Source of the DNA: Flammeovirgaceae bacterium UBA2366
Lineage (GTDB): Bacteria; Bacteroidota; Bacteroidia; Cytophagales; Cyclobacteriaceae
Direction of reading: 5' to 3'
DNA length: 64,000 bases
Assembly: GCA_002344065.1 (NCBI GenBank)
Contig: DDTK01000007.1
Location: forward strand, 1 to 64,000
Shown here: in pieces, positions 1 to 9,047 of the stretch
Position numbering within the stretch: the first letter of the stretch is position 1
Layout of the letters: every line of letters starts with the position of its first letter
The notes under the pieces: model-generated
What the model was told of the DNA's origin: nothing
Database searches by the model: none
What the model saw: the letters and a program-made list of their open reading frames with translations, nothing else
Translations under genes and position numbers: made by a program

Positions 1-138
1 TATTATGAGCGAAGAATTCAAGAGTGGAAGAATAAAATGTCAACCCAAAACATAATCCGGAACAAGATTCTGGCAAGAGTTTTTGCTGTAGTTAACAGAG
101 GAACTCAGTATGTGGATACATTAAAATACGCAGCATAA
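1..138 (+). CDS. IS110-type transposase, C-terminal end (cut by window edge)
   Basis: An open frame enters from the left edge and stops with TAA at 136-138, giving 45 residues. It ends with RNKILARVFAVVNRGT and YVDTLKYAA, which resembles the C-terminus of IS110/IS116-family transposases of Bacteroidota. Those enzymes have a RuvC-like DEDD domain and a C-terminal transposase_20 domain; only the very end is visible here. Whether the whole element is intact cannot be judged from this window. The family call rests on a short tail and is moderately sure. Confidence 0.6.
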   Translation, partial: YYERRIQEWKNKMSTQNIIRNKILARVFAVVNRGTQYVDTLKYAA

Positions 139-198
139 AATGTGGAAAGAAAATGGGCTCTTTCTTGACTTAGTCTTAGAATACAGGCAGGCTCGTAC

Positions 199-241
199 CT
201 CGGACACCACTCTCCTGCGGGAGAGGGGAAGGGGTGAGGTG
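199..241. repeat. REP-like palindromic repeat (CTCTCC-TGCG-GGAGAG)
   Basis: The stem CTCTCC (210-215), loop TGCG and GGAGAG (220-225) is flanked by partly complementary arms (ACCTC before, GGGGTGAGGT after). It sits between the transposase tail and the alcohol dehydrogenase gene. It could work as a weak terminator, but there is no T tract after the stem. The rest of 139-298 shows nothing else recognisable. Confidence 0.5.
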
Positions 242-298
242 TTAATGTGGTGATGCTCTATTAATTTTAGGACGTTAAACGGATACTCACAAAATACT

Positions 299-1345
299 AT
301 GATAGCGACAAATGCTTATGCAGCCATCAATTCAAAGGGTTCACTGGCTCCTTATTCTTTCGAACGAAGAGAACCCCGACCTTGCGATGTTCACGTAGAA
401 ATTCTCTTCTGTGGGGTTTGTCACAGCGACCTGCACCAGGTGCGCGATGAGTGGGGAGGTTCCATCTATCCCATGGTGCCTGGTCACGAAATTGTTGGCC
501 GTGTGGTCCGGGTTGGGTCTGCGGTTACACGATTCAAAGCTGGCGACCTGGCAGCGGTAGGGGTGATTGTCGATTCATGCCGAACCTGTAATAACTGCAA
601 AATGCATCTTGAGCAATATTGCGAAGAAGGCCCTACGGGAACGTACAACGCCTATGAACGTGACGGCAAAACGCTGGCTCAGGGTGGATATTCCACGCAC
701 ATTGTAACCGATGAGCGTTTTGTCTACCACATTTCGGATAAACTTAGTCTGGCCGGTGTGGCTCCGCTGTTGTGTGCAGGTATTACCACTTATTCACCGC
801 TCCGGTTTGCCGGTGTTACATCAGGTATGCGTGTTGCCGTAATCGGGTTAGGTGGGCTTGGACACATGGGACTGAAGTTTGCCCATGCTTTTGGTGCCGA
901 AGTGACTTTGGTAAGTTCTTCACCTGGAAAAGAAGCTGATGCCAGGCGATTAGGTGCGCACAATTTTCTCCTGTCAACCAACAAAGATCAAATGAAGAAG
1001 TTTAGTAGTTACTTTGACGTGGTATTGAATACCGTTTCCGCTAACCATGATTATGCCCCTTACCTGAAGTTGTTGGGCATGAATGGCCGCATGATGGTGG
1101 TGGGGCTTCCGGCTGAAGAGCCACGCGTAGATCCATTTGATCTGTTAAAAAACAGAAGAAGCGTTACCGGCTCAATGATTGGCGGAACAACTGAAACTCA
1201 AGAGATGCTGGATTTTTGTGCTGAAAAAAACATTGTTGCTGATGTTGAAGTTATACCCATGCAGTACATCAACGAGGCCTACGAACGCATGGTGCGAAGC
1301 GATGTTCGATATAGGTTTGTGATTGATTTGGCTTCGTTGAAGTAG
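299..1345 (+). CDS. Zinc-dependent NAD(P) alcohol dehydrogenase (CAD/YahK-like)
   Basis: This is a 348-residue medium-chain dehydrogenase of full family length. Catalytic zinc ligands are visible as Cys41 (GVCHSD), His63-Glu64 (GHE) and Cys159. The structural zinc site is Cys94, Cys97, Cys100 and Cys108. The Rossmann motif GLGGLG is at 183-188. The CAD/YahK subgroup reduces a broad range of aldehydes to alcohols with NADPH in the cytoplasm; the physiological substrate cannot be read from sequence. It stands alone after the IS remnant, and the next gene starts 20 bases downstream on the same strand, so co-transcription with the LytTR gene is possible. Confidence 0.93.
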   Translation: MIATNAYAAINSKGSLAPYSFERREPRPCDVHVEILFCGVCHSDLHQVRDEWGGSIYPMVPGHEIVGRVVRVGSAVTRFKAGDLAAVGVIVDSCRTCNNCKMHLEQYCEEGPTGTYNAYERDGKTLAQGGYSTHIVTDERFVYHISDKLSLAGVAPLLCAGITTYSPLRFAGVTSGMRVAVIGLGGLGHMGLKFAHAFGAEVTLVSSSPGKEADARRLGAHNFLLSTNKDQMKKFSSYFDVVLNTVSANHDYAPYLKLLGMNGRMMVVGLPAEEPRVDPFDLLKNRRSVTGSMIGGTTETQEMLDFCAEKNIVADVEVIPMQYINEAYERMVRSDVRYRFVIDLASLK

Positions 1346-1364
1346 TAAATATTGATTTTAAGTT

Positions 1365-2231
1365 ATGCACTACCCCGACAAATGGCTTCGGCTGATCGCC
1401 TATCCGGTGTTGGCGTTTGTGATCCGCCACTTCGGGGATATGACACCCTGGGGACAATTGCTCAAACAACCCCTCTATTATGCCGACCTGTTTTGGGACA
1501 TGCTGATTGTGACGGCCAGTTGGGAAGCAAACCGCAGGCTGATCATCTACCTCGATCAGCGTTACAGTTGGGTAACCCAAAAATTTCAACGGTTTGTCAT
1601 CCAGTTTTTCACGGCCTTGCCGATGACGTTTATCATCGTTATACCAATGATTTATTTATGGAATGAAATCATCATTGACCGTGGCGGTTTCGATACCGCC
1701 AACCTTCTGGTAAATGATGTTCCGTTGATCATCATCTTCACCGGTATGGTACACCTCATCTATACCTCCCTGTATTATCATCAGCACTACCAGGGAGTTA
1801 TTGCTGTGCTGGAAAACCGGGTGCGTGAACTGGAGACATCTGTAGCGGGCGTTAACAAATCTTCTGATCTGCTGAAGCCCTCCGGATTCCGGGAGCTGCT
1901 GATTGTGAATTACGGTACCTCTTCCGTTCCTGTTCATGTACATACGATTGCCTACATCTATAAGCAGAATGAAATCAGTTTTATCAAAACATTTGACGGA
2001 AAGGAATACACTTCTTCTTCCTCTTTGGATTCACTGGAAGAATTATTAGATCCGGGTATGTTCTTCCGGCTGAACCGGCAACTGTTGGGTAACATCAAGG
2101 CAATCCGTCAGTTTAAATCCGACAGTTCAGGAAAATTACTGTTAACACTTGAGCCATTGTTTAATGAGGAGGCTACCGTTAGTAAAAAGAAGGCTGCTGA
2201 ATTCAGGGAATGGATTGGCGGCAAAGTATGA
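1365..2231 (+). CDS. Membrane-anchored LytTR-type transcriptional regulator
   Basis: The 288-residue protein has hydrophobic, probably transmembrane, segments around residues 40-62, 78-101 and 119-138, then a short helical linker (143-160). A LytTR DNA-binding domain follows at about 175-280, recognisable from the IAYIYKQNEISFIKT and FFRLNRQLLGNIKAI strands. LytTR domains normally bind direct repeats upstream of target genes. There is no receiver domain or histidine kinase here, so this is a one-component membrane regulator of the kind common in Bacteroidota. Its signal and targets are unknown. It converges on the membrane protein gene at 2257. Confidence 0.88.
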   Translation: MHYPDKWLRLIAYPVLAFVIRHFGDMTPWGQLLKQPLYYADLFWDMLIVTASWEANRRLIIYLDQRYSWVTQKFQRFVIQFFTALPMTFIIVIPMIYLWNEIIIDRGGFDTANLLVNDVPLIIIFTGMVHLIYTSLYYHQHYQGVIAVLENRVRELETSVAGVNKSSDLLKPSGFRELLIVNYGTSSVPVHVHTIAYIYKQNEISFIKTFDGKEYTSSSSLDSLEELLDPGMFFRLNRQLLGNIKAIRQFKSDSSGKLLLTLEPLFNEEATVSKKKAAEFREWIGGKV

Positions 2232-2256
2232 ATCCCGGTGTTTTCCAGCGGAAAAA

Positions 2257-2952
2257 TTATACAAGCTCCCAATACTGCACATAGATACCCAGCAAGATAT
2301 GCCAGATGATGTAGTGCCCCCACCGCACCATCAGCGTGGCCAGGAAACCGGCACGCTTAAAGTAAACAGCCTGCAGAAAATTCATTCCGAAACCGGTAAT
2401 AAGTGAATAGATAATCAGCCAGGTATTTCCGTCCGGTAATTGTTCCAGCGGTTCACGAAGAGCGGTCAGCACAGCACCAGTCCAGAAGAAGGCATAGTAG
2501 TATTTTCCTTGCTGAATGAATTTACCCATCAGCAAAAAAATGGTCATCGGGATGAGACGGTAAAATACCTCTACATCAAACGCGCCTGAGAAGTACAGGA
2601 AGATGGAGTAGGGAAATGGCTGCAGGAACGGTGGCAGCTCTGTGTAAGGCTGGGGATGCAGCATCACCTTAATCACCAGTACGTCCAGTATGCCAAAGAC
2701 AACACCAATCAATGCAGGATAAAGAAAGCGTTGCTGCTGGTGAACAGTTGATGAGAGAAAATCAGGTACACCGGCTTTTTCCTGCAGAAACAAAAAGGGT
2801 ATGCCTGCCAGCAGCATGAGCAGGGAAGTGTAGTTCCACAATCGGATGCCCGGAAATTCAGCCAGTATGCTTTTTCCGTAAAACATACCAGCAGCAGCAA
2901 AACCCAGCAGCAGGAGATAGATGACCAGGTTTTGCTGATGCGCAGTTTTCAT
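2257..2952 (-). CDS. Multi-pass membrane protein, CPBP (CAAX protease-like) relative
   Basis: This 231-residue protein is nearly all hydrophobic helices, about seven by eye. An EVFYR motif fits the EExxxR signature of CPBP intramembrane proteases only partly, because the second acidic residue is replaced. The later FxxxH and HxxxN motifs are not convincingly present; RWGHYIIWH is the closest. It is therefore best read as a CPBP-like protein that may lack protease activity. It is convergent with the LytTR regulator and about 60 bases downstream of the serine hydrolase gene on the same strand. Confidence 0.6.
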   Translation of the reverse strand: MKTAHQQNLVIYLLLLGFAAAGMFYGKSILAEFPGIRLWNYTSLLMLLAGIPFLFLQEKAGVPDFLSSTVHQQQRFLYPALIGVVFGILDVLVIKVMLHPQPYTELPPFLQPFPYSIFLYFSGAFDVEVFYRLIPMTIFLLMGKFIQQGKYYYAFFWTGAVLTALREPLEQLPDGNTWLIIYSLITGFGMNFLQAVYFKRAGFLATLMVRWGHYIIWHILLGIYVQYWELV

Positions 2953-3011
2953 AATGAATGGTTCTAAGCGAAATTATTCTTCAATACGATACGTGATGTG
3001 TACCGAGCAAC

Positions 3012-4154
3012 TTATTTTACCAGTTGATCGAGCCAGCTTTTGTCTGAAAAGTTACCGTTGTTTTTATAAATCACGCTGATGGCTCCGTTGTCTTCATACC
3101 AAAGCACGTTGACTTCAATACCCACCAGCGCACCGTTATGGCCATATGCCGTGCCGGCAGCGGTGCGCCACACTTCGAGCCCTAATCCATATTCACATTC
3201 AAATGAATTGCAGTTGGTTAATTGTATGGTTTTCATTTGCCGCAGAGTTTCTATGGATACTAACTGTCCCGCAAATAAGCCCTTCATAAATTTCCGCAGA
3301 TCATTGGCTGTGCTGATGATACCGCCATCGGCTCTTCCGCTTCCTTCGGCACGGTCCCATGAAGCAACATCCATCAGTACACCATTACCATATAAATCAA
3401 CATAGCCGCGGGCAACATTTTTATCGTCCCTTTTTTCCAGCCAGGTTTGTTGCATTTGCAGCGGAATGAAAATCATTTCCTCCATCAGCTTCTGCATGGA
3501 TTTTCCGGTAATCGTCTCGACCATCTGCCCCAGCAGCCAGTAATTGGTATTGCTGTAAGAATACCCTGAGCCGGGTGCGAAGTGAAGGCTTTTGCCATAG
3601 ACATATTTCTTCAATAAATCATCAATGGTGCTGTTATACATCCGGGTCGGATTATTAATGATGTCCGATTGGTATTGCAGGCTTTCATTGGGCGGGTCAA
3701 CAATGCCACTGAGATGTGCCAGTAAATGCCTTACCGTTATCTGGTCGGCTTGGGGAATATTGCCTGTAGTTTCAGGCAGCAGGTTACCCAGTTTGCTGTC
3801 CAGGGTCAGCTTGTCAGCTTCCACCAGTTTCATGATAACCACGGCTGTGAACATTTTCGTTACGCTGCCGGTACGAATCAATGTGTTGGTTCTGGCCGGT
3901 GTTTGAAATTCGAGGTTCGATTTTCCTACCGCACCAATCCAGAGGTCTTCCTGCGGTTTATCAATCAGCAGAATACTGCCGGGAGCGTAGGTGTCTTGCT
4001 TATATTTATTCAGGGCATCCAGGTAAAGCTGATTCTTGGGATGCTGGTCATAGCGGACGTCTTCTGCAGGATCGGGCCGGGCTATGTCGAGTTCATCCAT
4101 ACAGGCGGTTGCCATGATAGCGATGGATAGAACGGAGATGATTTTTGTTTTCAT
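3012..4154 (-). CDS. Serine beta-lactamase-family hydrolase, lipoprotein
   Basis: The 380-residue protein starts with a lipoprotein signal ending ATAC (Cys18). It carries the three motifs of class C beta-lactamase/DD-peptidase-like enzymes: SVTK (nucleophile Ser97, Lys100), YSN (200-202) and HNG (339-341). The family covers D-aminopeptidases, carboxypeptidases and esterases, and the true substrate is unknown. Attachment to the cell envelope is expected from the lipobox. The next gene on this strand upstream in transcription is an unrelated lipoprotein, 40 bases away. It is one of three such hydrolases in this window. Confidence 0.9.
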   Translation of the reverse strand: MKTKIISVLSIAIMATACMDELDIARPDPAEDVRYDQHPKNQLYLDALNKYKQDTYAPGSILLIDKPQEDLWIGAVGKSNLEFQTPARTNTLIRTGSVTKMFTAVVIMKLVEADKLTLDSKLGNLLPETTGNIPQADQITVRHLLAHLSGIVDPPNESLQYQSDIINNPTRMYNSTIDDLLKKYVYGKSLHFAPGSGYSYSNTNYWLLGQMVETITGKSMQKLMEEMIFIPLQMQQTWLEKRDDKNVARGYVDLYGNGVLMDVASWDRAEGSGRADGGIISTANDLRKFMKGLFAGQLVSIETLRQMKTIQLTNCNSFECEYGLGLEVWRTAAGTAYGHNGALVGIEVNVLWYEDNGAISVIYKNNGNFSDKSWLDQLVK

Positions 4155-4194
4155 GAATGTTTCGGATTGAAAATGGATGTGGTCAATACTTTCT

Positions 4195-5340
4195 TTAGAA
4201 ATAGGTATAGTTAGTTACTTCCGGCACTGTGCCTGTTAGGATGGTGCGCTGCGTAGGCAAGCCATCGGCACGAAGTTGGTATTGAATTTCGTAGGTTAAC
4301 TGCTGCGAACCTGTGATGATTCGGTAAATGCGTGGAAGGTTTGGCTGCGGATTCAGGTGTGGCAGTGTCTCAACCATCGACACAGGATTCGGTTTATCCA
4401 TGTAATTTTCAAAAACATGCGTGGTGAGCAGAATAAAATCTTCACGCTGTGAATCCCAGCCATAGATCTCGCGCTTTCGGATGTTACCATCAGCCTGGTA
4501 GTAAAAAGCATGCAAGAATGTAACATCAATCCCGCCTCCGGGTAAACGTTCGTAATACATCATTTCACTCACCCGACTGGCATCATCATAGTAATATTCA
4601 ATAAACTGAACCAACTGCCCGGCCCTGAATTTTTCACTTTTAATAATGCGGTTGCCTTCACCCCACCGGTAGAATGTGGTTTGGTCAAACTGGTCGGTCA
4701 TCCGCGCAAGCTTTCCGTTCTCATAGTGATACGTATAAAATCCATTGGTGCGATCGGGCGTTTCCTGGGTCCAGTTGATTTGGTGAAGAAGCCCATTTTC
4801 GAGATAAGTGTAGTTTCGGCTTACGCGCCATTGGTTGGCAAAGGTTTCGTACTTAGCCAACCGGGTGCCGGTCACAGGCGTATTATCCTGAAGCGTAACA
4901 GTAAGTGTGCGAAGTTCACCCGGGCGAACACCGCCAGAGGCACGGTCAATAGTAAACTGAATAACCCAAGGTGTGTTGACCTCCTCATTAGCTACTGGCC
5001 GAACAATGAGTGACAATGATGGATTGAGAGGCTCTACTGCCCAGGTGATCTCCCCGCCAATGGCCGCAGGCTCGGTGGTAAAGTCACGGCCGTAAACAGC
5101 GGACGAACTGATGATGCGAACTACTACAGTGCCTGCTGTTGGTGCAGGCGCGGACAAGGGCAAGGTAACCTGACCTGCCGCCTGATCTTCTCTCAGGGTG
5201 AGTGATTCACGGTCAAATGTGATCACCGAAGGGTTGGCAGGTAGCTGCGGTTTCGTGGGTAGATCATCATTGCGCTCTTCGCAAGCGAGGGTGACCCATA
5301 ACAGAGTGAACCAAAACGTGAAGAACCGAAGTGTTTTCAT
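4195..5340 (-). CDS. Lipoprotein with a Calx-beta-like domain
   Basis: The 381-residue protein has a lipoprotein signal with Cys20 (TLAC). Residues about 38-155 look like a Calx-beta repeat: a VITFDRESLTLRE start, a VYGRDF turn, and a final strand LTVTLQDN. The C-terminal half has YD/RHS-like strands (YYYDDASR, YEIQYQLRADG). Calx-beta domains bind calcium in some proteins and are common in surface adhesins, but no specific role follows. Spacing suggests an operon with the barrel genes at 5373-6536, which would be transcribed first, and the serine hydrolase downstream. Confidence 0.65.
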   Translation of the reverse strand: MKTLRFFTFWFTLLWVTLACEERNDDLPTKPQLPANPSVITFDRESLTLREDQAAGQVTLPLSAPAPTAGTVVVRIISSSAVYGRDFTTEPAAIGGEITWAVEPLNPSLSLIVRPVANEEVNTPWVIQFTIDRASGGVRPGELRTLTVTLQDNTPVTGTRLAKYETFANQWRVSRNYTYLENGLLHQINWTQETPDRTNGFYTYHYENGKLARMTDQFDQTTFYRWGEGNRIIKSEKFRAGQLVQFIEYYYDDASRVSEMMYYERLPGGGIDVTFLHAFYYQADGNIRKREIYGWDSQREDFILLTTHVFENYMDKPNPVSMVETLPHLNPQPNLPRIYRIITGSQQLTYEIQYQLRADGLPTQRTILTGTVPEVTNYTYF

Positions 5341-5372
5341 AGGATGATGGAGTAATTTTTTTTGTGGATTTA

Positions 5373-5951
5373 TTATTTCAGGTTGAATCGTGTTCCAAAA
5401 TGCAAAGTCTTATGCGGTAAGGCCGGCAGGCCCTTGAAGCCAAACGGCACTTCTCCGAACATTTCGTAACGGCTAAAGAATGTAACAGCGTTAAACCGGT
5501 AGCCGGCTCCCAAGCCAAGGGTCGGCATGAATCTTCCAAAGGTGTTAGAGATTTTTTCAAAATCGGTTACCCGACTTTCATAACGTGGCTGGGCAGAGGT
5601 TACCAGCAGGTAGCCGCCACCGATCGTACCGTCCAGAAAGACGTTTCCAATAAACTTGCGATAGCCGAATTCGCTGCTGATGTAAACAACGCTTTGAAAA
5701 TCCTTGTGGTAGTAGTATCCAAGGTTTACCGTTTGCAGTGTTTGGTGCCCGGGCTTGTTTGCATAATAAAACTCCGTACCCACGCGGATGCCAAAACTGG
5801 GATCCTTAAAGAAGTTTTTAAAGTTGGGAACACCAACCGATTCTGAAAACAGCGTAATGGTAATAGGTATTTGCCTGCCTTTCGGTGATTCCTGGGCAAA
5901 GGATGAGAGCATGACCAGAAACACGATGCATAGACTAATCAATTTTTTCAT
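5373..5951 (-). CDS. Probable outer-membrane beta-barrel protein
   Basis: This is a 192-residue exported protein with a signal peptide ending SSFAQ. It has alternating hydrophobic/polar strands with many Gly and aromatic residues (GYYYHKDF, GLGAGYRFNAV) and ends HFGTRFNLK. This pattern fits a small outer-membrane barrel, but I recognise no named family. It starts 9 bases after the stop of the next barrel gene (5961-6536), so the two are almost certainly co-transcribed. Confidence 0.65.
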   Translation of the reverse strand: MKKLISLCIVFLVMLSSFAQESPKGRQIPITITLFSESVGVPNFKNFFKDPSFGIRVGTEFYYANKPGHQTLQTVNLGYYYHKDFQSVVYISSEFGYRKFIGNVFLDGTIGGGYLLVTSAQPRYESRVTDFEKISNTFGRFMPTLGLGAGYRFNAVTFFSRYEMFGEVPFGFKGLPALPHKTLHFGTRFNLK

Positions 5952-5960
5952 GGTGTTGGG

Positions 5961-6536
5961 TTAGAATTTTCCAAACTTGAGAGACACATAAAAGGAAGCT
6001 GCAGAGATGTCGGGTTGATTGATAATCCACCGGTAGGTGGCACCGGCAGAAGTGCGAAACCACCGGGTAATATTCAACTCCATCCCCGCACCGGGCTCAA
6101 CAGCCAATGCACCACCACTTGTATGGCTGTAGCCGCCCTGCCCATCGGTGCTGATCTGTTTGCCTATACTGGCCCCGCCTAAGAGAAGATGTCCGGTAAA
6201 GTGAAAAGCCTTGTTCGGTTGATGGGAATATTCTCCAATCAGTCCGATGTAGGTAAGCTGCTGATATGTATTCGGATTATCATCGATGTTAATCTTCATG
6301 CCATTCAGCAGGGTATATGCACCAGCTCCGAACATCCATTGCTTATTGAATACGGCACCGCCATAACCGCCCAACAGTGTGGCCGGCTGCCCGTGCATTT
6401 CGCTGAAGTTTATTCGGGCTACACCATAGGCTCCGGTAAGCTGACTTTTGCCCGGACTAAAAAGGGTTTGCATGTTATCCTGTGCCAGAACTGCGACAGC
6501 CATCATGATTAAAAAAGGGGTCATTAAATGTTTCAT
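5961..6536 (-). CDS. Probable outer-membrane beta-barrel protein
   Basis: The 191-residue protein has a signal peptide (cleavage probably after AVLAQ) and glycine-rich amphipathic strands such as GGYGGAVF, LIGEYSHQ and FYVSLKFGKF, with a C-terminal Phe typical of outer-membrane barrels. No specific family is recognised. It is the first gene of a minus-strand run (two barrels, Calx-beta lipoprotein, serine hydrolase) and is divergent from the T9SS cargo gene at 6828 across a 291-base intergenic region. Confidence 0.62.
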   Translation of the reverse strand: MKHLMTPFLIMMAVAVLAQDNMQTLFSPGKSQLTGAYGVARINFSEMHGQPATLLGGYGGAVFNKQWMFGAGAYTLLNGMKINIDDNPNTYQQLTYIGLIGEYSHQPNKAFHFTGHLLLGGASIGKQISTDGQGGYSHTSGGALAVEPGAGMELNITRWFRTSAGATYRWIINQPDISAASFYVSLKFGKF

Positions 6537-6827
6537 AAAAATTTATTTTGTGTCACCCTCTTTTACGGAATGCAGGAGTGTTCAACTGTGCAGGAGTTGC
6601 TGAAGAAGCTTAAATGGAGGATGATTTGAAGTATTTAGTGGTGTGAAGGGGAAGAATGATCAGGTGAAAGAGAAGTGTGTTATCGGATATAATTTTGATG
6701 GTTCGTCCGCAATCGCAACAATGCTGTAGCGAAAACGGACAATGATATCGGTGCGTGTTTAAATTCATTTTGTGCTGCTGAAACTTTTGATCAGCAACAA
6801 CGTGAAAGCGGTGTTGCCTCTCATTAC
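6537..6827. other. Divergent intergenic region, 291 bases
   Basis: This is the longest gene-free stretch in the window. It must hold the promoters of the barrel operon (minus) and of the secreted propeller protein (plus). A TAATTTTG at 6690-6697 matches the -7 consensus TAnnTTTG on the plus strand, but no TTG lies at the expected distance upstream. I see no RNA gene, repeat or small ORF with coding features. Confidence 0.4.
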
Positions 6828-8903
6828 ATGTTACCTCACATTACCTTTCGTATTACACTGTTGTGTTTGATCATCGTCCATATATCATCAGCACAGAATG
6901 GCTGGCTGACGCTGTCAGCATTTCCTGGTAAGGAAAAATTATCCTTCACCACACAACATGACTCCATATTATATGCAGGAACCGTTTCCGGTCTTTGGCG
7001 TAGCGGTGATGAAGGCAGCACCTGGAAACAGGTTTTGCGCGGTAATCCGATCACTTCATTATTAGCTATGGAAGATGGACTGGTCATTGCCGGTGGACAT
7101 CACCATGTTTATTTTTCATATGACCGAGGTATTCAGTGGGATTCTGTTGCCTTGAATAATCGGCAACCGGTTCACCGTATCATTTCGCTCACTGGTCAGG
7201 AGTTTATGCTGACCACGTTCGGATACAGTGAATTCGGCTATGACGGAGATGGTGTCTATTATTCATCCGGTGATCTGAAGAAATGGGTGAAGCGTAACGC
7301 TGGTTTACCTTCTGGTAATCCTTCAACTGATAACCTGCTGGTTGACCGAAAAGGACGTGTTTATGTTACTGTAGCTGACGAACAAACGGGTAATAGCGGA
7401 GGATTGTATTATTCTGACAATAAGGGATTGAGCTGGACCAAAGCTTCTTTAAGTACGAGAACCACTACCGGCATTCGTGTAGAAAAAAGTTTCGGGCTAT
7501 CGGTCACGCCTTCCGATTCTCTTATTTATTCCTTCACCGGTGCCGCGGTGAACATTGCGGTAGGGCTCAACCTGGTCAAGCACATTGATGATGTGACGGG
7601 CAATAAGGAGTGGCGCGCCATGCTGATCAGGCCAACCAGCAACTGGTGGTACGACCTCATGCTGAATACTGTGTTCGTGGCACAGGATGGATCGTGGTAC
7701 AGTTCCGTTAGTGCATCTGCGAGCCAGGGAGGTGCTTATTGGTCGGGCGATCAGGGTAAAACCTGGCAGCGGATGAATACCGGAACCGCACTCGCGTTAA
7801 GCAACAACTTTGAAGATCGGACTTTCCGGGAAAATGCTGCGGGACGAATTTACATGGTGCAGTTACTGGATGAACGTATCTATTATACTGACCGCAGCTT
7901 GCTCAACCCAGTGAGCATCACCGGAAAGGTGATCGATGATCAGGGTAAAGCATTACCCGGTGTGCAGCTGAAAAACTCCTTTGTTCCTTTGTTGTCAACA
8001 AACACTAACGGTGAATTTCAGCTTACGGTACCCAGGGGGTGGTCGGGTACGCTCACACCTTCACTTATTGATTATCGATTTGAACCTGCGGTTATTACCA
8101 TAGAAAATGTCCAGGAAAACAGGCCACTGCCGGTGTTGCGGGCAACCTTCACCGGCAAGCACGTTGTGTGGGGTTTTGTTACCGATGTGTTTGGCTACCC
8201 GGTTAGCGGTATTACCGTGAAGGGTTTTGATGAAGAGATACTCACCAATGTCAACGGAAGTTTTTCCGCAGGGGTTGATCAGGGCTGGACAGGTATTATT
8301 CGTGTGGAGGGTGATGGCTGGAAGTTTGAACCGGATGCTGTTTCTGTTGAACCCGTATTCGGGAATGTTTATGCCCTGCAATTCACAGGTATGCCTGCGG
8401 GTCATGTGGTGATCAAAGGTGATGTACAGGATCATACAGGCACAGCACTACCAGATGCACAGCTGACAGGTTTACCGGAACTCACAAGAGTTAATGATGC
8501 GGGACAATTCATCGCAACAGTGCCGGTTGGCTGGTCTGGAAGAATAGCGGTATCCCATCCGGACTTTTTCTTTACTCCGGATCACATCGACATCAGCAAC
8601 ATTGGTGAATCACTAAACGGTATAACTTTTCGTGGACAGGTCATTACCGGTATTGATGATGACTGGGTTATGTTCAGTGCATATCCTAATCCGTCAGCCA
8701 ATGGCAGTTTCAGCTTCCGGTGGCCGCAGCAACCGGCTGAAGGAAAAGTGGTTATTTCCAGCCTGAGCGGTCAGATTATCTATTCCAGTACACTGGAAAA
8801 TTTTCAATTGGCAGAAAGCTGGCAGGCGCCCGGCCGCGGGGTATACCTGCTGACAATTGTTGCCGGAAATAAATCGATGCATCATAAATTAATATCCGAT
8901 TAA
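6828..8903 (+). CDS. Secreted BNR/propeller protein with CarboxypepD_reg-like repeats and T9SS sorting domain
   Basis: The 691-residue protein has a signal peptide (to about residue 22). A seven-bladed-type region rich in sialidase/Vps10-like turns (SGDEGSTWKQ, SDNKGLSWTK, SGDQGKTWQR) follows. Then come three tandem domains of the carboxypeptidase-regulatory/CnaB type, each with a Gly-x-(V/L)-x-D start (GKVIDDQGKALPGV, GFVTDVFGYPVSG, GDVQDHTGTALPD). The last 70 residues (AYPNPSANGSFSF onward) form a type A C-terminal domain recognised by the type IX secretion system. The mature protein is expected at the cell surface or outside, probably binding glycans or proteins. No catalytic site is evident. 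Confidence 0.85.
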   Translation: MLPHITFRITLLCLIIVHISSAQNGWLTLSAFPGKEKLSFTTQHDSILYAGTVSGLWRSGDEGSTWKQVLRGNPITSLLAMEDGLVIAGGHHHVYFSYDRGIQWDSVALNNRQPVHRIISLTGQEFMLTTFGYSEFGYDGDGVYYSSGDLKKWVKRNAGLPSGNPSTDNLLVDRKGRVYVTVADEQTGNSGGLYYSDNKGLSWTKASLSTRTTTGIRVEKSFGLSVTPSDSLIYSFTGAAVNIAVGLNLVKHIDDVTGNKEWRAMLIRPTSNWWYDLMLNTVFVAQDGSWYSSVSASASQGGAYWSGDQGKTWQRMNTGTALALSNNFEDRTFRENAAGRIYMVQLLDERIYYTDRSLLNPVSITGKVIDDQGKALPGVQLKNSFVPLLSTNTNGEFQLTVPRGWSGTLTPSLIDYRFEPAVITIENVQENRPLPVLRATFTGKHVVWGFVTDVFGYPVSGITVKGFDEEILTNVNGSFSAGVDQGWTGIIRVEGDGWKFEPDAVSVEPVFGNVYALQFTGMPAGHVVIKGDVQDHTGTALPDAQLTGLPELTRVNDAGQFIATVPVGWSGRIAVSHPDFFFTPDHIDISNIGESLNGITFRGQVITGIDDDWVMFSAYPNPSANGSFSFRWPQQPAEGKVVISSLSGQIIYSSTLENFQLAESWQAPGRGVYLLTIVAGNKSMHHKLISD

Positions 8904-8914
8904 TAACACCATCC

Positions 8915-9039
8915 ATGATAGAGCGCAAAGTCATTTATACATCGCGATGAGTGTAGACGGATACATTGTCAAACCGGGTGATGATCTTTCCTTCTTATTC
9001 ATCATGGAAGAGAATGGACATTATATTCCTTACCTTTGA
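8915..9039 (+). pseudogene. Frameshifted remnant of a DHFR-fold (RibD_C-like) reductase
   Basis: ATG at 8915 opens a frame reading IERKVIY that runs into TGA at 8948. In the next frame, from 8938, the sequence continues YIAMSVDGYIVKPGDDLSFL and reaches TGA at 9037-9039. Joined, these match the characteristic N-terminus of dihydrofolate-reductase-family proteins (RKVIxYIAxSxDGYIA..DDLSFL). The rest of a roughly 170-180-residue protein is gone and is replaced by the Crp/Fnr gene. A one-base loss near 8938 plus a C-terminal deletion explains what is seen. Confidence 0.75.
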
Positions 9040-9047
9040 ATGGATCA

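Noticed and set aside
9031..9038. TACCTTTG as a proven promoter of the Crp/Fnr gene
   Set aside because: The match is in the remnant's coding part and no TTG is at the expected distance, so it was not listed as a promoter.
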